DNA of 64,000 nucleotides from Maylandia zebra. Lineage: Eukaryota; Chordata; Actinopteri; Cichliformes; Cichlidae. Position numbers and translations under genes: made by a program. The notes beneath the pieces were generated by a model, which ran no database searches, was not told the origin of the DNA, and worked only from the letters and a program-made list of their open reading frames with translations. The stretch lies in contig NC_135167.1 of NCBI RefSeq assembly GCF_041146795.1, positions 32,010,954 through 32,074,953 on the forward strand, written 5' to 3'. Shown in pieces: positions 50,201 through 60,689 of this stretch (position 1 is its first letter; the number at the start of each line of letters is the position of its first letter).

Positions 50201-53094
50201 ACTACATTTTACTGGCTTTCAGGTTCCCATGGTCTACTTTGGGGTGTCCTATTGTTTTTTCTTGTTTGTTTGTTTTGGGGTTTACATGCTCTTTCTTTCC
50301 TGTTGAGCTAATGTTTCGTAATCCTATTCATTCCTTTCTCCGCACCATGCAGAGGTCATCGTGGACAGTAACGGCTCAGATGAGGCAGCCGGACAGCAGC
50401 AGGCTTCTCCTTCTGCATCGGCAGCGGCAAAAATGAGCGCTTCTTTTGGAGATGATGGAGAAAAGGAGGAGGAGGACTGGCAGCTGAAGGAGGATCTGAT
50501 GGGAGCCTTTGAGGGTGCACTGGATGTCGGTGGGAAGCGAGGTGACCTGCGAGGTATCCGGGTGCTAAAGAACGACCGCGTCATGGGTGCTCGTCCTGGT
50601 AGTGGGCCCTGTTTTGGAAACTGTGAGGATGACGAGGGAGCAGAGTGGGTAAGTGTGGAAGTTCACTGGTTTTTAAATGGCAGAACTGAGTTTGAGTAAT
50701 CCTTGCCAACATCTGTCAGATATTTGTGAGTACCTTAATTGAGTATTACTACTACTTCAGATCACTTTCCAAGTAAAGCGGGTCAGAAAGGCTAAAGTGG
50801 ATGGGTCAGAAAGTGTTTCCACCTCTGATGACAGCCAGAATGGGGACTCACTGCCTGGGGGTCACTCTGTTTTGGAGATCAGCGGTCCAACTATCCCATC
50901 GCCCGGTCCTTCAGGTAACACATAAACCTTTAGTATTAACTGACAACATCACGCACAGAGAAAAAGCCTCTCAGAGAGGTGTCACTGTATTTTTCTTTTT
51001 CTTTATTCTTTGGACAGGCCGTTGGAGAGACTACACAAGTCTTGGCTGGCCAGGGCCAGAGGAGTGCCAGCGGATACGGAGGGTGGACCTCACCACTGTA
51101 GCTAGCACTTGGTTGGCTGTTTCTGCCAAGAACATTGAGTAAGGCTCTCACTGTCCTGAATACGTTTTTATCCTGTATTTATGAAGTTCTAAACAGATTC
51201 AAAGAGGATTTGTTTTATTACCATATCACTGTGAAAGCAGGTGCCAATTTCATTTTTAACAGAACTTAGAAATGTATTTATAAGAAATAGACAGCTGGAT
51301 AATTTCTTTTTATTTTCTCTCCACTCCCTCCCATCAGCATCACAGAGCACATAGACTTTGCCACTCCACTCCAGGAGCCAGCTGTTGAACCTTTATGCAA
51401 CGCCAACCTAGCTGCTAGTATGCACACCCTCGACCACCTGGCAGGGGTAGCCAATCGTGCCGCCATCCATTACACTGGGGAGAGCCAACTGCGTGAGGTA
51501 TGCTGAGGCAGAAGCCGGAGATAACAAGAGGCAACATATAAAATAAATGCAAACAGCACAAGACTGGAAAAAAGTTCCATGTTAAGGTTTCCTTTACAGA
51601 AGGATTTTTCTAAGAGCAAATAAGATGAACTTAATCACATCAAAACTAATGTCACTACATTCTAGTCTTCTCATCCAAATTGTTGACAAGCTTGTATATC
51701 ACTCTTTTTAAACTTAAAAGTTTCAAATTACCCTTAAGTGGGGGAAAACACACAACATTTAAAAACAATCTCAGAACCTTCTTAAGAAATAAAAACACAA
51801 TTTTGTTGTGTTTAACTTGATTGACAGGATTTTTTTAAACCCATCTTTCTTACAGTAGCTCATAGTGTGATTTATGTCTCTTCTTTTCCAAACCCAAAGG
51901 TCCTGCAGAACCTCGGCAAAGATAAGTTTTCCCCACAGTCCTTTGAGCAGGTGGGCACCCGCATTGCTAAAGTCCTGGAGAAGGTAAGGGCTCTCTGATG
52001 CTCCAAGGCAATTTAAAAATAAGTTTTTGCTTTAGAATAATAGATTTTTCCACCTGTTATGACTTGAATGTACAGCAAGTCATGTTCATATATCAGGAGA
52101 ATACTGTTTTACTGTGATTACCATTAGACTAGTATTTTAATAAAGGAAAGATGTCTAAAAATATATTCAGCTGTATAAACATCTGATCACTGGTCGTCTC
52201 CTTGGCGCTACAGCATGTTATTCAGAATATCCTTCGCTTTAAGTCAAAACTGAATCTAGCAAATATAAACACCCCACTGTGAAAGTCGGTACTGTGGTTT
52301 ATTCACTTCTGGTGGTTTGTTTGTCCAGTCGGGCTTTATGATTAAACTCTCCAAAGTTTTTCTCTGAATATTATTGTACTTCTTTTGATAGCTGTACCAT
52401 GCAACTCCAGTGCGACTAACACGGTTCATTGAGTTTTTCTCTTCTCTAATCCCTAAAACGGCAGAATCAGACTTCCTGGGTTTTATCCAGCATGGCTGCA
52501 CTATACTGGAGAGTGAAAGGTCAAGGCAAGAGAGCCATCGACTGTCTACGACAAGCACTCAACTACGCTCCCCATCATATGAAGGCAAGTTAGGCAAAAG
52601 TTGTTCCCAACAGTGGTTTTCTTGTGAAAATGAAAAATAAATCTCTTTATATGTTGTTTTGTTTTTTTTGTTTTTTTCTCCCTCTCGTGACTTTTAAACC
52701 AGGATGTGCCACTTATCAGCCTGGCCAACATCTTCCAGAACGCCCGGCTATGGGAGGACGCGCTTACAGTGGCTCGCATGGCAGTAGAAATTGCTCCGCA
52801 CTTCGTCGTGAACCACTTTACCCTTGCCAATGTCTATATAGCAATGGTAACAGCCACAGTCACACTTTTTTCTAATAATCCATCAATATTTACTGAGAGC
52901 TGCTCACCAGCATCATAGGTGCATCATACCACATCAAGTGTCTTTGTTTTCCTCGTCACCAGGAGGAGTTTGAGAAAGCCATGCGCTGGTACGAGTCTAC
53001 TTTGAAGCTGCAGCCAGAGTTCGCTCCTGCCAAAGATCGACTGAGAACCATTCAGTGTTACCTGCTCACCAAGAGGGAACGTCGTCAGCCCTAA
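26227..53094 (+). CDS. ttc17: tetratricopeptide repeat protein 17 (25 coding exons)
   Basis: TTC17 is a large TPR protein reported to support actin polymerisation and ciliogenesis. Coding exons: 26227-26397, 26953-27042, 27180-27349, 27469-27580, 39351-39482, 39878-39987, 40083-40230, 40624-40763, 41057-41217, 43653-43765, 44682-44834, 45193-45308, 45476-45632, 45775-45846, 46146-46370, 47770-47986, 49876-50004, 50353-50648, 50761-50914, 51018-51138, 51338-51497, 51900-51983, 52465-52584, 52703-52846, 52963-53094. These stay in frame for 1208 residues (human about 1141). A hydrophobic segment (residues about 27-41, KLFILLCILAV) before ATTHWVVTEDGKIQQQ looks like a signal peptide. The conserved block HIEENEDRDTGLEQRH follows. 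TPR-like units occur near SSWVLYNMASFYWR and again near the C terminus in TSWVLSSMAALYWRVKGQGK. A charged coiled coil lies around LNELKEYQKQHDHYLRQQEA. Two introns use GC donors (after 44834 and 52584). Intron 4 is 11.8 kb and packed with transposons. Confidence 0.96.
27581..29079 (+). other. ttc17 intron 4, proximal part
   Basis: AT-rich intron before the transposon stack. I see no gene. A GTTTGTTTGTTTT stretch lies near 28744. Confidence 0.5.
29080..29325 (-). mobile_element. diverged tRNA-derived SINE relic
   Basis: Blocks shared with the better copy at 37765-38148 are recognisable in the same order: CAGGGTACAGCTTGGCCAGT, then AAAACTTCACACAGAAAGGC, then AACCACTGCACTGTG. As in that copy, the tRNA-like head is at the right end, so the element reads on the minus strand. 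It is heavily diverged. Confidence 0.55.
29599..30469 (+). mobile_element. hAT element, BED-finger relic, perfect 8-bp TSD
   Basis: The ends are TAGGGATGGGTACCGG and GATACCCATCCCTA, with the direct repeat CTTATGTA at 29591-29598 and 30470-30477. Inside, the plus strand encodes KRLKVWLYFTAKYANSAA and, after a stop, KGGNTSNLMKHLVTH. This is the layout of a BED zinc finger from a hAT transposase, with the first Cys pair lost and a stop between. A segment containing GAGGTTTTTGGACAAAGTTT is duplicated (about 30199 and 30337). It cannot be active by itself. Confidence 0.88.
32038..32959 (+). pseudogene. L1-type ORF1 protein remnant
   Basis: The N-terminal part (32038-32289) is rich in Lys, Ser and Asn. 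After a frame break, the frame from 32414 carries RRWNLRLYWVPELEKEDVCA, then AHRVGKPKQNDPRPRGIIIQ and FTEDLTREDKENRLKLWPII. This matches the RNA-recognition and C-terminal domain layout of L1 ORF1p, in which a nucleic-acid-binding chaperone coats the LINE RNA. The two parts are out of frame, so no intact product is expected. Confidence 0.75.
32960..35215 (+). pseudogene. L1-type ORF2 remnant (endonuclease tail and reverse transcriptase)
   Basis: Endonuclease motifs are visible: GGDFN at 33092-33106, SRIDCWL near 33271 and ETDHKAI near 33346. The first half of the APE domain is absent or unreadable. Reverse transcriptase motifs follow in the frame 33695-34600: NNKSPGTDGL, LTTLIPKPNKD, NWRPISLLNNDYK, QSGFMPKR and FLDFHKAFDTV. 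After a frameshift near 34600 come GIRQGCPISPYLF and the catalytic LADD at 34764-34775. A TAA ends that segment at 34941 and later sequence such as RYLGIIITKN is out of frame. It is inactive. Confidence 0.8.
37765..38148 (-). mobile_element. tRNA-derived SINE with 13-bp TSD
   Basis: The direct repeat CAGCACTGAAATA occurs at 37752-37764 and 38149-38161. On the minus strand the insert begins GCACGGTGGTTAGCACTGTT (A-box-like) with GAGTTCAATTCC (B-box-like) about 35 bases later. It then runs through GGAGTTTGCATGTTCTCCCC and GACCTGTCCAGGGTGTACCC. It ends in an (ATGG)n tail, seen on the plus strand as CCATCCATCC. The duplication, tRNA-like head and short tandem tail together mark a SINE moved by a LINE. 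Confidence 0.85.
38397..39189 (+). mobile_element. hAT element with transposase fragment, perfect TSD
   Basis: The direct repeat GTCACATC occurs at 38389-38396 and 39190-39197. The ends are TAGGGCTGCACGATT and AATCGTGCAGCCCTA, perfect inverted repeats. A reading frame at 38677-39069 carries KEITEAITYHLTKDMAPINT, then GFRKMMNTLDKRYTVPSRNY and FSIVALPALY. This is the segment after the BED finger in ZBED/hAT transposases. The BED finger and the catalytic core are missing, so the 793-base copy is a deletion derivative. Confidence 0.88.
41949..42432. mobile_element. foldback MITE with arms of about 90 bases
   Basis: The left arm starts CCAAAGGTTGATTCTGTTCA and runs through GGACGTAGCGTTTTCAGTGG to CAGTCTCAGCT near 42037. 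The right arm, from about 42344, is its reverse complement (AGCTGAGACTGAAGAAGTCA ... CAGAATCAACCTTTGG). Arms are nearly identical over about 88 bases and enclose about 300 bases. It has no coding capacity. The sequence is, from memory, a frequent teleost element. Confidence 0.85.
42540..43415 (+). mobile_element. degenerate hAT relic
   Basis: The plus strand near 42560-42660 reads, with breaks, like the start of a ZBED/hAT transposase: ELVP near 42595, then ADHHPTARKYFGIGASLNKR. The right edge, CATAGTCATCCAGCCCT near 43395-43411, resembles the AATCGTGCAGCCCT end of the hAT at 38397-39189. No intact frame remains and the left end is unclear, possibly near 41800. Classification is tentative. 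Confidence 0.5.
43766..44681 (+). other. ttc17 intron 10, no recognisable element
   Basis: AT-rich intron sequence. I see no gene and no terminal or target-site repeats. Confidence 0.55.
46371..47769 (+). other. ttc17 intron with probable hAT-type MITE relic
   Basis: GGGCCACATATAGCACGC near 46879 and TTTGGCCCTTGGGCGTTATG near 47413, followed by TTTTGACACACCCA, resemble the two ends of a diverged non-autonomous fish repeat. In intact copies these read 'GGGCCACATATGGCCCG...' and '...GTTTGACACCCC' (from memory). The rest is AT-rich and has no gene. Confidence 0.4.
47987..49875 (+). other. ttc17 intron 16, no recognisable element
   Basis: A 1.9 kb AT-rich intron with T-runs (for example near 49447) and no gene or bounded repeat that I recognise. 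Confidence 0.55.
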
Positions 53095-54145
53095 ACCACT
53101 CAGCCAGTTTAATCCCAGTAGTACCCACTGGCCATGCACACATCAGATAAACACTCACACACATACATGCAGACAGAATACACATCAGAAGATTGCAACA
53201 AACTTGCACAAAGTAAAAGTGTAGGAAAAATGAACTAAGTCAAACATGAGGTGTCGAGCTTTATAATCGGCTGAATCTTGAGTCCTTGTTTGTTTTTGTT
53301 TTTTGGTTTGTTTTTTTTTATGGGGGTGGGGATTGTTTTTATTTAATTTTTTTTTAAAGGTCTAACCAATACCAAGAATTAAGTTTGAACTGTCATACAG
53401 TAAAACTGTAGATAATCTTGGCCCACTACTTGCAGGATTTTTGTTATGTCTCAAAATCAAAAGGCTCAGACTCATTTTTGCAAATCAATTTTTGCATGAT
53501 TTGCAATAAAAGTTGGACAAAACTAATGACCACAGAACCCACCTAATTCTCTTACATTATTTTATTTAAATTGAAGAAAAGCTTAAACTGTCTTTCTTGA
53601 AGACATTTTACTGCTGTTTAATATGAGGAAGTGGGATCTATAACAAAAACAAAAAAAAGTATATTGCTCTATTACGCTGAAGGATAATGAGATACTACCG
53701 CCTGAAAATGGTACATTTTAATCTAAAGTAATTGGGGATGATACAGTATTTGCTTTTATGGAATGTGCTTTTCAACTCGAGTTTAAATGAGGTTGACTCG
53801 ATTAATATATTCCCTCACTATTTCTGCTTCTTAAAATGGATGGGGACATTCAGTTCTTTTGCACTTTTTTTTTTTTTTTTCTTAAAGCATTCCTATTTAT
53901 ATGGGACCTAAACGATTAGATTTTTGCGCCAAGCTACAAAAGACAGAAAATAAACTATGCTATTACATTTGCTTCTTAACTTATGGAAATCATCTGGCAG
54001 AAAAATGATATCTCATTGCCCATCTATAAAAAGAAAAAATAATGATAAAAAAAACTGGAATCTGTATTAAATGTACAGTATTAAAGGCAGTGTGTGGATT
54101 TCACTTTGTTTCTGTGTCATTTCTTTGTTTCACTGGAAAATAAAA
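53095..54145 (+). other. ttc17 3' UTR region with poly(A) signals
   Basis: AATAAA hexamers lie at 53505-53510 and 54139-54144, the second within GGAAAATAAAAGC. Either could end the ttc17 transcript. The region is AT-rich, with TTTTT-rich stretches. Confidence 0.6.
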
Positions 54146-57100
54146 GCATAGGGGAGATTTCACGATTGAAAACTATGATCATAAAGACAAGCTCAGCATT
54201 CTTTTTTTTTTTTCCACTCATGTAATCTTAAAAAATTGCCAAGTGGTGGCGCTGTTTGAATTTTTTTTTAACCAACTTTATTTCCCAACATTGTCCTAAT
54301 GGGATTCGCAAAGAGAGAGACAAAGTTAAAAGTGTATTTTGCAGTCAAAAAGAAGTTGTATTAGCAGTCATTTATTCTATATTGCCAGATCTGCTACTCA
54401 AATACCCAAACCTGTTCCTTGGTTATCGTACCAAAACATGAAAATACATGAAAAATGATAAGTTAAAGTTAAATGCCTCTTGTATTCCAAAGGCTGTTAT
54501 CAGCAGAGACTGACAAAGACTTCCCACCCACCCTCAGCTTGTTCAGATAATGTGGTTTTTATGCAGCATTCACCTGTTTTACTACTACTATGAAGAATGA
54601 ACCTCTTTCAAAGGATGTTGTATTGGCATTGTGTGAGTTGAAGATAATAACAGATTTTCACACATTAGGACAGCAGAGCTGTACAATGAGTGTGTTATAG
54701 CAAAACTAAGATTGCCACAACATCACATCAATATTACCATAAGTTATTTTTTAAATAATATATGTGTTTTAATTATTTTGTGTGTGTATAACAAGTGCAA
54801 AAACAAAACTGAGTTTGCTCCCACTGAAAAGCACCAATTGTTTATGTGATGTGATTGTGAATATGGGCTTTAACAGTACTTAAATGACTAAAGCTGCCAG
54901 CAGTGATAAGGACGCCAAGCAGGTCAGCAGAGCACAGCTGTCACATTAGAAGCGTGGTTGTATGTACTCTATGCACTGACAGGAAAACCCTGCTTCTGCT
55001 TACAGCACCCCTGTGGTCAAGCAACAGATTTTCAGCCTGACCCAGTGGAGTCCATACGCCACATTTGGTGCAAATACAATCAAGGATTGCTGGTGTACGG
55101 TGCTTAGCAAATTCATTAGACCACATGTCATGAAAACGGAAATAGTCTGGACAGAAATCTGTCCATAAATAAATTCATCTGGACTTTTCTGAGAAGTCGG
55201 CAATGAATCAAGCATAGGACATATAAACTGATTTTTCTGCAGAGCAAATAACTTTTCTCTCACCTTAATCAAAATAAAGTGTTTGAATATTATTTTCTGC
55301 TTTTTTGTAAAACAATACATTTGAACATTTATGGCTAACAACAACAATATTATTTTAGCATTAAAAATATAAAGAGCTTGCACATACTGACAGATTAACC
55401 ATTACAGAAACCTAAAAAAATGATAATTCTGGTAATTACCAATACTGTTAATTTAGGTCAGCTGTGGCAGAAACCTTATAATGCTCTAATACATTTGTTA
55501 GGCATCGTAGCTATGATCTCACTTCCTGTTTGGTGGCTTTGCTCCGATTGGCTAATGATCCATCTGATAACATGAGACTAGGTCTGACAATCATCTGTCC
55601 CAATTCTAATTGAGATTGAGAGGGAAAAAGGCGACCTGTGAAAATGCTTAAACCTTTTAGAGCAGCAGCAGACATCACAGTTCACTTTGAATGTGTCTTA
55701 ATCCAAGAAGCCAAATGTCATGTATGTGGTTCAAAAGTTTTTTGTGCAAAAACGCAGCTCTAGCTTGACCCATGGTGGCGCTAGAACGCTCTGGGCACAG
55801 ACGTGACACTGGATGCAGTTTTCTTCTTCTCCAGTGAAAGAAGAAACAGATGATGCACTGTGAGAAACGCTAGAAAATAACTGGATTTCTAAAGCTTTAC
55901 ACGTGTGAAACAATTCATATAGGCCTCATGAATTGAAACCTGGCTGTGTTAAGCATTGTTTACTTGTACACAATGTTGCCAGTGCAGCATGGAGTGCCTT
56001 AGAACAAATATGGAACGGTGTGTTCATTCACATAAACAACAGTATCTTTTTCTGCCGCCTTGTTCTTTTTTTTTCCATTTCATTTCCAGGATCTAAAAAT
56101 GGCACACACACACACACAATGCAGCCTGCTATTTTTAGAACCCTGGAAAGGAACAAGATGGTTGCAGAGAAGCTGAAGTGTATGCACAGACTCCTATAAA
56201 TACAAGCACAACACATGGGGGGATTTGCAGCTGCACATTTGCTGCCCTTTGGATTCAGCACCACTGAGGACAAATGAGCTGCTGCATTGCTAATGGATGT
56301 TGTTTATTGTTAGCCCCCTCACCCACCCCCCAGCCTGTGCAGACGAACTCATTCTCCTCTGTGTTTTGGAATGTTTCTCAATGAATAATTGACTGGAGTG
56401 GTATTTTTGACCATCCCTGTCTTGGGTGCTGTATATAAATAGTTCATGTGCAGCAAAGCGTGCGTGTATTTATCAGGGGCGTCAGGCCTGGGAGTAGGAG
56501 CCCTGTTATGTAATAGGCATGTGAGTTGGCACACCACAGAGACGCTGCATTGAATGGGTGTGTGTGATGCTCTGTTCCCATTGAGTGTTTTCAGAGTGAT
56601 AGTATACTCACTGGGAGTCCTTTGTCAAGTTTGCTGCAGCTGAGGCAGCTAATTTTGTTACTGCGATTGGTAAACATGAACTTGCATGCACCATGGCCTT
56701 TAAATAATGCACTTTGTTTGATGCATACGTTTATGAATTATAAATCAGCTGTAGCTCACTTATCCATGTTAGGTATTGATTTGGCCTTTTCACAGTATCG
56801 ACACTGACCTTGTAAGTGTAATAACATGCAGCTGCTGTTGTTTTTTTTAATAGTGGGGACGGAGATATATATTTTGTGCAACACTGTGTTGCATTTCTAC
56901 TGATGCAAATTTGAAAATTAACATTCAGAATAATTTTTGCAACTCTCTGTTTATATTCTGCCAAAATTGTCTGCTATATAGATGTAAAAAGACACTTGAG
57001 GTTGAGAAACAGTGGAACAAATGGCCAATGTTCTAAGATTCTAATTTGTTCTCATGCAAAACTTTTTGATGCCACGCTGAAATTTGTTATCACAGCTGAT

Positions 57101-57640
57101 GGTATGTAGTTATATTTAGCTCGCTACTGCTGAATATAGTAACAGTGAATGGATGTTGCTGTAAGATATTACATAATAATAGTGAGTTTCCTACATGGAC
57201 ATGAAAGGAGATGACTGTTTTAAAGGCACAGTGATAACGAGAGGAAGGAGATTTCAACACGCGAGGAAGAATGCTGTTTTATTTGAACGTCTTCTCTGTA
57301 GCTGTTGTCCAGTGTGTGAACTGATTTCCAACAGAGTCTGTAGATACGGTCATTTTTATTTCATATATTCAACATTTAAAATTGTTTTTAAAAAATATAA
57401 TAGAACCACACAACTGGATTATAAAAATACCAATAAATACGTACATTACATTCACATAAAAGTGAATGGGCAATGTTTGCTTTGGTACACTATGCACATA
57501 GAGTCCACACATCATAGTACACACCATTGACCTTTTATTTCACAAAAAACTCCAAACATCAGTTGTGAGTCTGCTTACAGACAGAGGAATGGTTTATTTG
57601 AAGAGTTTCAGCCAGGATTTAGAGTGCATCATGACACTTC
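54146..57640. other. intergenic sequence, no recognisable gene
   Basis: About 3.5 kb of AT-rich sequence. A short (CA)n occurs near 56103-56119. Reading frames here are short and show no domain or splice structure. Confidence 0.6.
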
Positions 57641-59115
57641 TTATGGCCTCTTGATGATGGACTCATCTTTGTGCTTCTCCTTCTAGACCTCAGTGCAGGA
57701 TTTAATACAGGGAATAGCAGAATTTTTCTCCAGAGACTGCAAAGACTATTAAAATGTATTAAAATGTCCTTCATTGGTTTGAGTTGTATTTATCTTATAT
57801 ATTTCAATTTGTCCTTGAAAATGAGGAATGTCTCTAACACAATTGGAGATAAAGTATCTGAATTTCAGGAGCGGGACCCCGCCTCTAAACACGTTACTTC
57901 CGGTTCTTATCTATATATGTTCCCTCAGTTCTACAAGCTGTTCATTCTCGTTTACGTCCCCCACCCTCCCTCCCCTTTTCAATTCTTTCACTTCTTCACT
58001 TCTATTTAGTACATGGGGATCTGCCAGGCCCAGGAGCTGCTTTCAGTCCCCTTCGAGGCCTTCCCCAAACCGCAGCTCAATTCATTTCTAAGCCATTCAC
58101 CTGTATCTACTAAAACGCTGTCAACTGCTTCCCTCATTCGATATGCATACATTTCCATTATCCCTTTTATTGGAATGGCCATTATTCCAGGGTGTACCAT
58201 GCCCTTTGCTGAATGATACCTGGTTCAAGCCCTCGCCATGAACCTGATGTGAATAAGTGGTTAATAAAATGCATGGATGGATGCATACATTTCCTTTGCT
58301 ATGCAGATGACAAACAGCTATATTTATCCATGAACCAGATGACCCTGGACAGGTCGCCAGTCTCTCGCAGGGTTAACACATAGACAGAGACAACCAATCG
58401 CACTCACAGCCACAGGCAATTTAGTGTTTCCAGTTAACCTATCCCCACTAACTGTACGTCTTTGCTATTGTCAGATAATTCCCTGAAAAGCATTCATCTA
58501 AAATGCAGCAGCAAGAGTCCTGACAAAGACCAGAAAAAGAGCTCATATTTCCTGTATTAGCTTCTCTTCACGAGCTTTCTGTAAAATCCTAATTGATTGT
58601 AAAATCCTTCTTCCCACATACAATTCCTGAAATATCAGGCCACATCATATATAAAAACTTCATAGAATCATATTATCCCAGTAGAGCACTTTATTCTCAG
58701 ACTGCAAGCTTACTCGAGGTTTTCAGAGATTTTGAAAGTAGAATAGGGGGACAACCATCCATCCATCTATCAGGCCCCTCTCTTGTGCAACCAACTCTCA
58801 GTTTGGTTTCAAGATGAGAAAACCTCCGCTATTTTTAGATTGAGCTTAAAATTTTCCTTCTTAATAAAGGTTATAATTAGGGCCAGATCAGGTAATCCTG
58901 TGTGCACCCTCAATTGATCGCAGCAGATGGCTGCCCCTCCATGAACCTGGTTCTTCTGGAGATTTCTTCTTGTTAAAAGGGAAGGGTTGTCATATGATAG
59001 TTGGGGCTTTCCTTGCTTTCTTTGTATAGTTGTATGGTCTTTACTTTACAAAATAAAGCACCTTGAGGCAACTGTTCTAGTGCCATACAAATAAATCTGA
59101 ATTGAATTAAATTGC
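57641..59115 (+). mobile_element. L2-like LINE 3' fragment with a partial SINE
   Basis: The frame near 57668 reads LLLLDLSAGFNTGN, resembling the reverse transcriptase motif LDLSAAFDTVDH. Further on, RPLYSQT-like coding scraps and the 3' end GGCTTTCCTTGCTTTCTTTG ... AATAAAGCACCTTGAGGCAA lead to an AATTGAATTAAATTG tail near 59098. This is a common teleost LINE 3' end. Inside, 58338-58462 contains GACCCTGGACAGGTCGCCAG and AGTTAACCTATCCCCACTAA, a piece of the SINE seen whole at 37765-38148. It is 5'-truncated and broken. Confidence 0.6.
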
Positions 59116-59889
59116 ATCATAGGGCACTTTCCATGATGAATTGAGCAGATCTTCTCCATTTGTTTACATAATATAACCAAAAGTATTTACTCATCTGCCC
59201 TCACATGAATATGAACTTCAGTGACATCCCATTCTTAGTCTATAAGGTTTAATATGAGCGGGCAGGCGATGAGGGAAAGTAACAAAAAGTGTCCGGGTCG
59301 GAAAAAGGAGACAGGGAAGCAAAAGGGTTAAATTAAGGAGTTTTATTAACGTTTTTATTAATAACTCAACTAATAGAGACGGACAAGCCGCTATCACCAT
59401 TTAAAGAAACAAACAAAAACTCAGGCATCGGTCAGTAAACTGAAAAGTAAGTAAAAAAAAGTTTAGTCACCAATCACTCCTCTCCACAGAGTGGGAGTAA
59501 ACAATCACCGAACACAGCTCACTAGCTGCACCCACCAACATGGCTTGCTGATGGGAGTCAGCTGTCCAAAAGAAAAAGGTGGCACCTAGGGCAGGAGAGA
59601 TGGTAGGACACGCCCACATAGGCAACTTCAGGAGAAGGCCCTGCTAGGTCCGTAACACCATTACTTCAGAAATGTATTTGTGAAGTCACACACAGATGTT
59701 GGATGGAGAAGGCATGGGTCAGAGTCTCTGCTAGTCTCTGATCGGGTTGAAGTCAGGCCAGTGAAGTTCTTCGGCATGAAACTCGCTCATCCATGTCTTT
59801 ATGGACCTTGTTTTGCCATCCCAAAATTGTTACCACAAAGTTTGGAGCATAAAATTGACAAAATGTCCTGGCATGTTGAAGCATTACAA

Positions 59890-60125
59890 ATACCAAGACA
59901 TCCTTCATGGGCGCTGGTTAAGCTCAGTGCGTTGAGTGGGCGACCACATGCCATACGGCTGAGAGCAGCCCGCCCGGGTTTGAGTCGCACCCGCGGCCCT
60001 TTGCCTCATGTTTTCCCTCCCTCTCTGTCCCCACTTTGCTGTCCTCTCTCCACTGTGACTATCGAATAAAGATGAAAAAGGATAATGTTTTTAATAAAAA
60101 ATGATAAAAATGTTTTTAAAAAAGA
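59890..60125 (+). mobile_element. tRNA-derived SINE
   Basis: A tRNA-like head (GGTTAAGCTCAGTGCG, then GGGTTTGAGTCGCACC) is followed by a pyrimidine-rich body, TTTTCCCTCCCTCTCTGTCC. The 3' end is ATCGAATAAAGATGAAAAAG with an A-rich tail. It resembles, from memory, a second common fish SINE family. The B-box-like part is more diverged than in the copy at 3001. Confidence 0.65.
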
Positions 60126-60689
60126 CATTATTTGACTGGACCTAAGAGGCCGAGCCCAACTCCTAAAAAAACTACCTGACATCACCAGAGACTGTAAGCT
60201 GAACCTCCCACCCCTGTTTGTTTTGATACCATGGACAGCTCCTGAGAAACCTTGTCACAGTCTTTCCTTGGCATGCTGTTCCCCTACAGATCTATTCGTC
60301 GAGGTAGTCAAAAAAGGAGCAGAAAACAAGTGTTTTATTTAAATCACAATTAATGCAAAATAATTTACACTGAGCTATTTTCTGTCTTCTCTCTCAGAAG
60401 AGATTTCTGCAACTGTTTTTCAGATTATACTTTAGGTTTTGGATTTAACATCCTGAACTTTTTGTCTGTTCTGTTACACTAATAGCTTAGTCCCATTGCC
60501 ACTGTGCCAGAGCTAGCTCTGTGTATTTTGTGATGTGAGAACTGAATATAACTGAATTTGGACTGTGTTAAGCAACTTTATTGTGTTACATTTTTTTTAA
60601 CAAAACTATATCTAGGTTGGGCAACTATCTGGAAAGGTATGAGATTTTTTTTTTTTTTTTACCTGTTTACTGAAACATATTCCAATTAT

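Noticed and set aside
59890-59990. tRNA gene
   Set aside because: A tRNA-like head of a SINE with a pyrimidine-rich body and A-rich tail. The cloverleaf is not complete.
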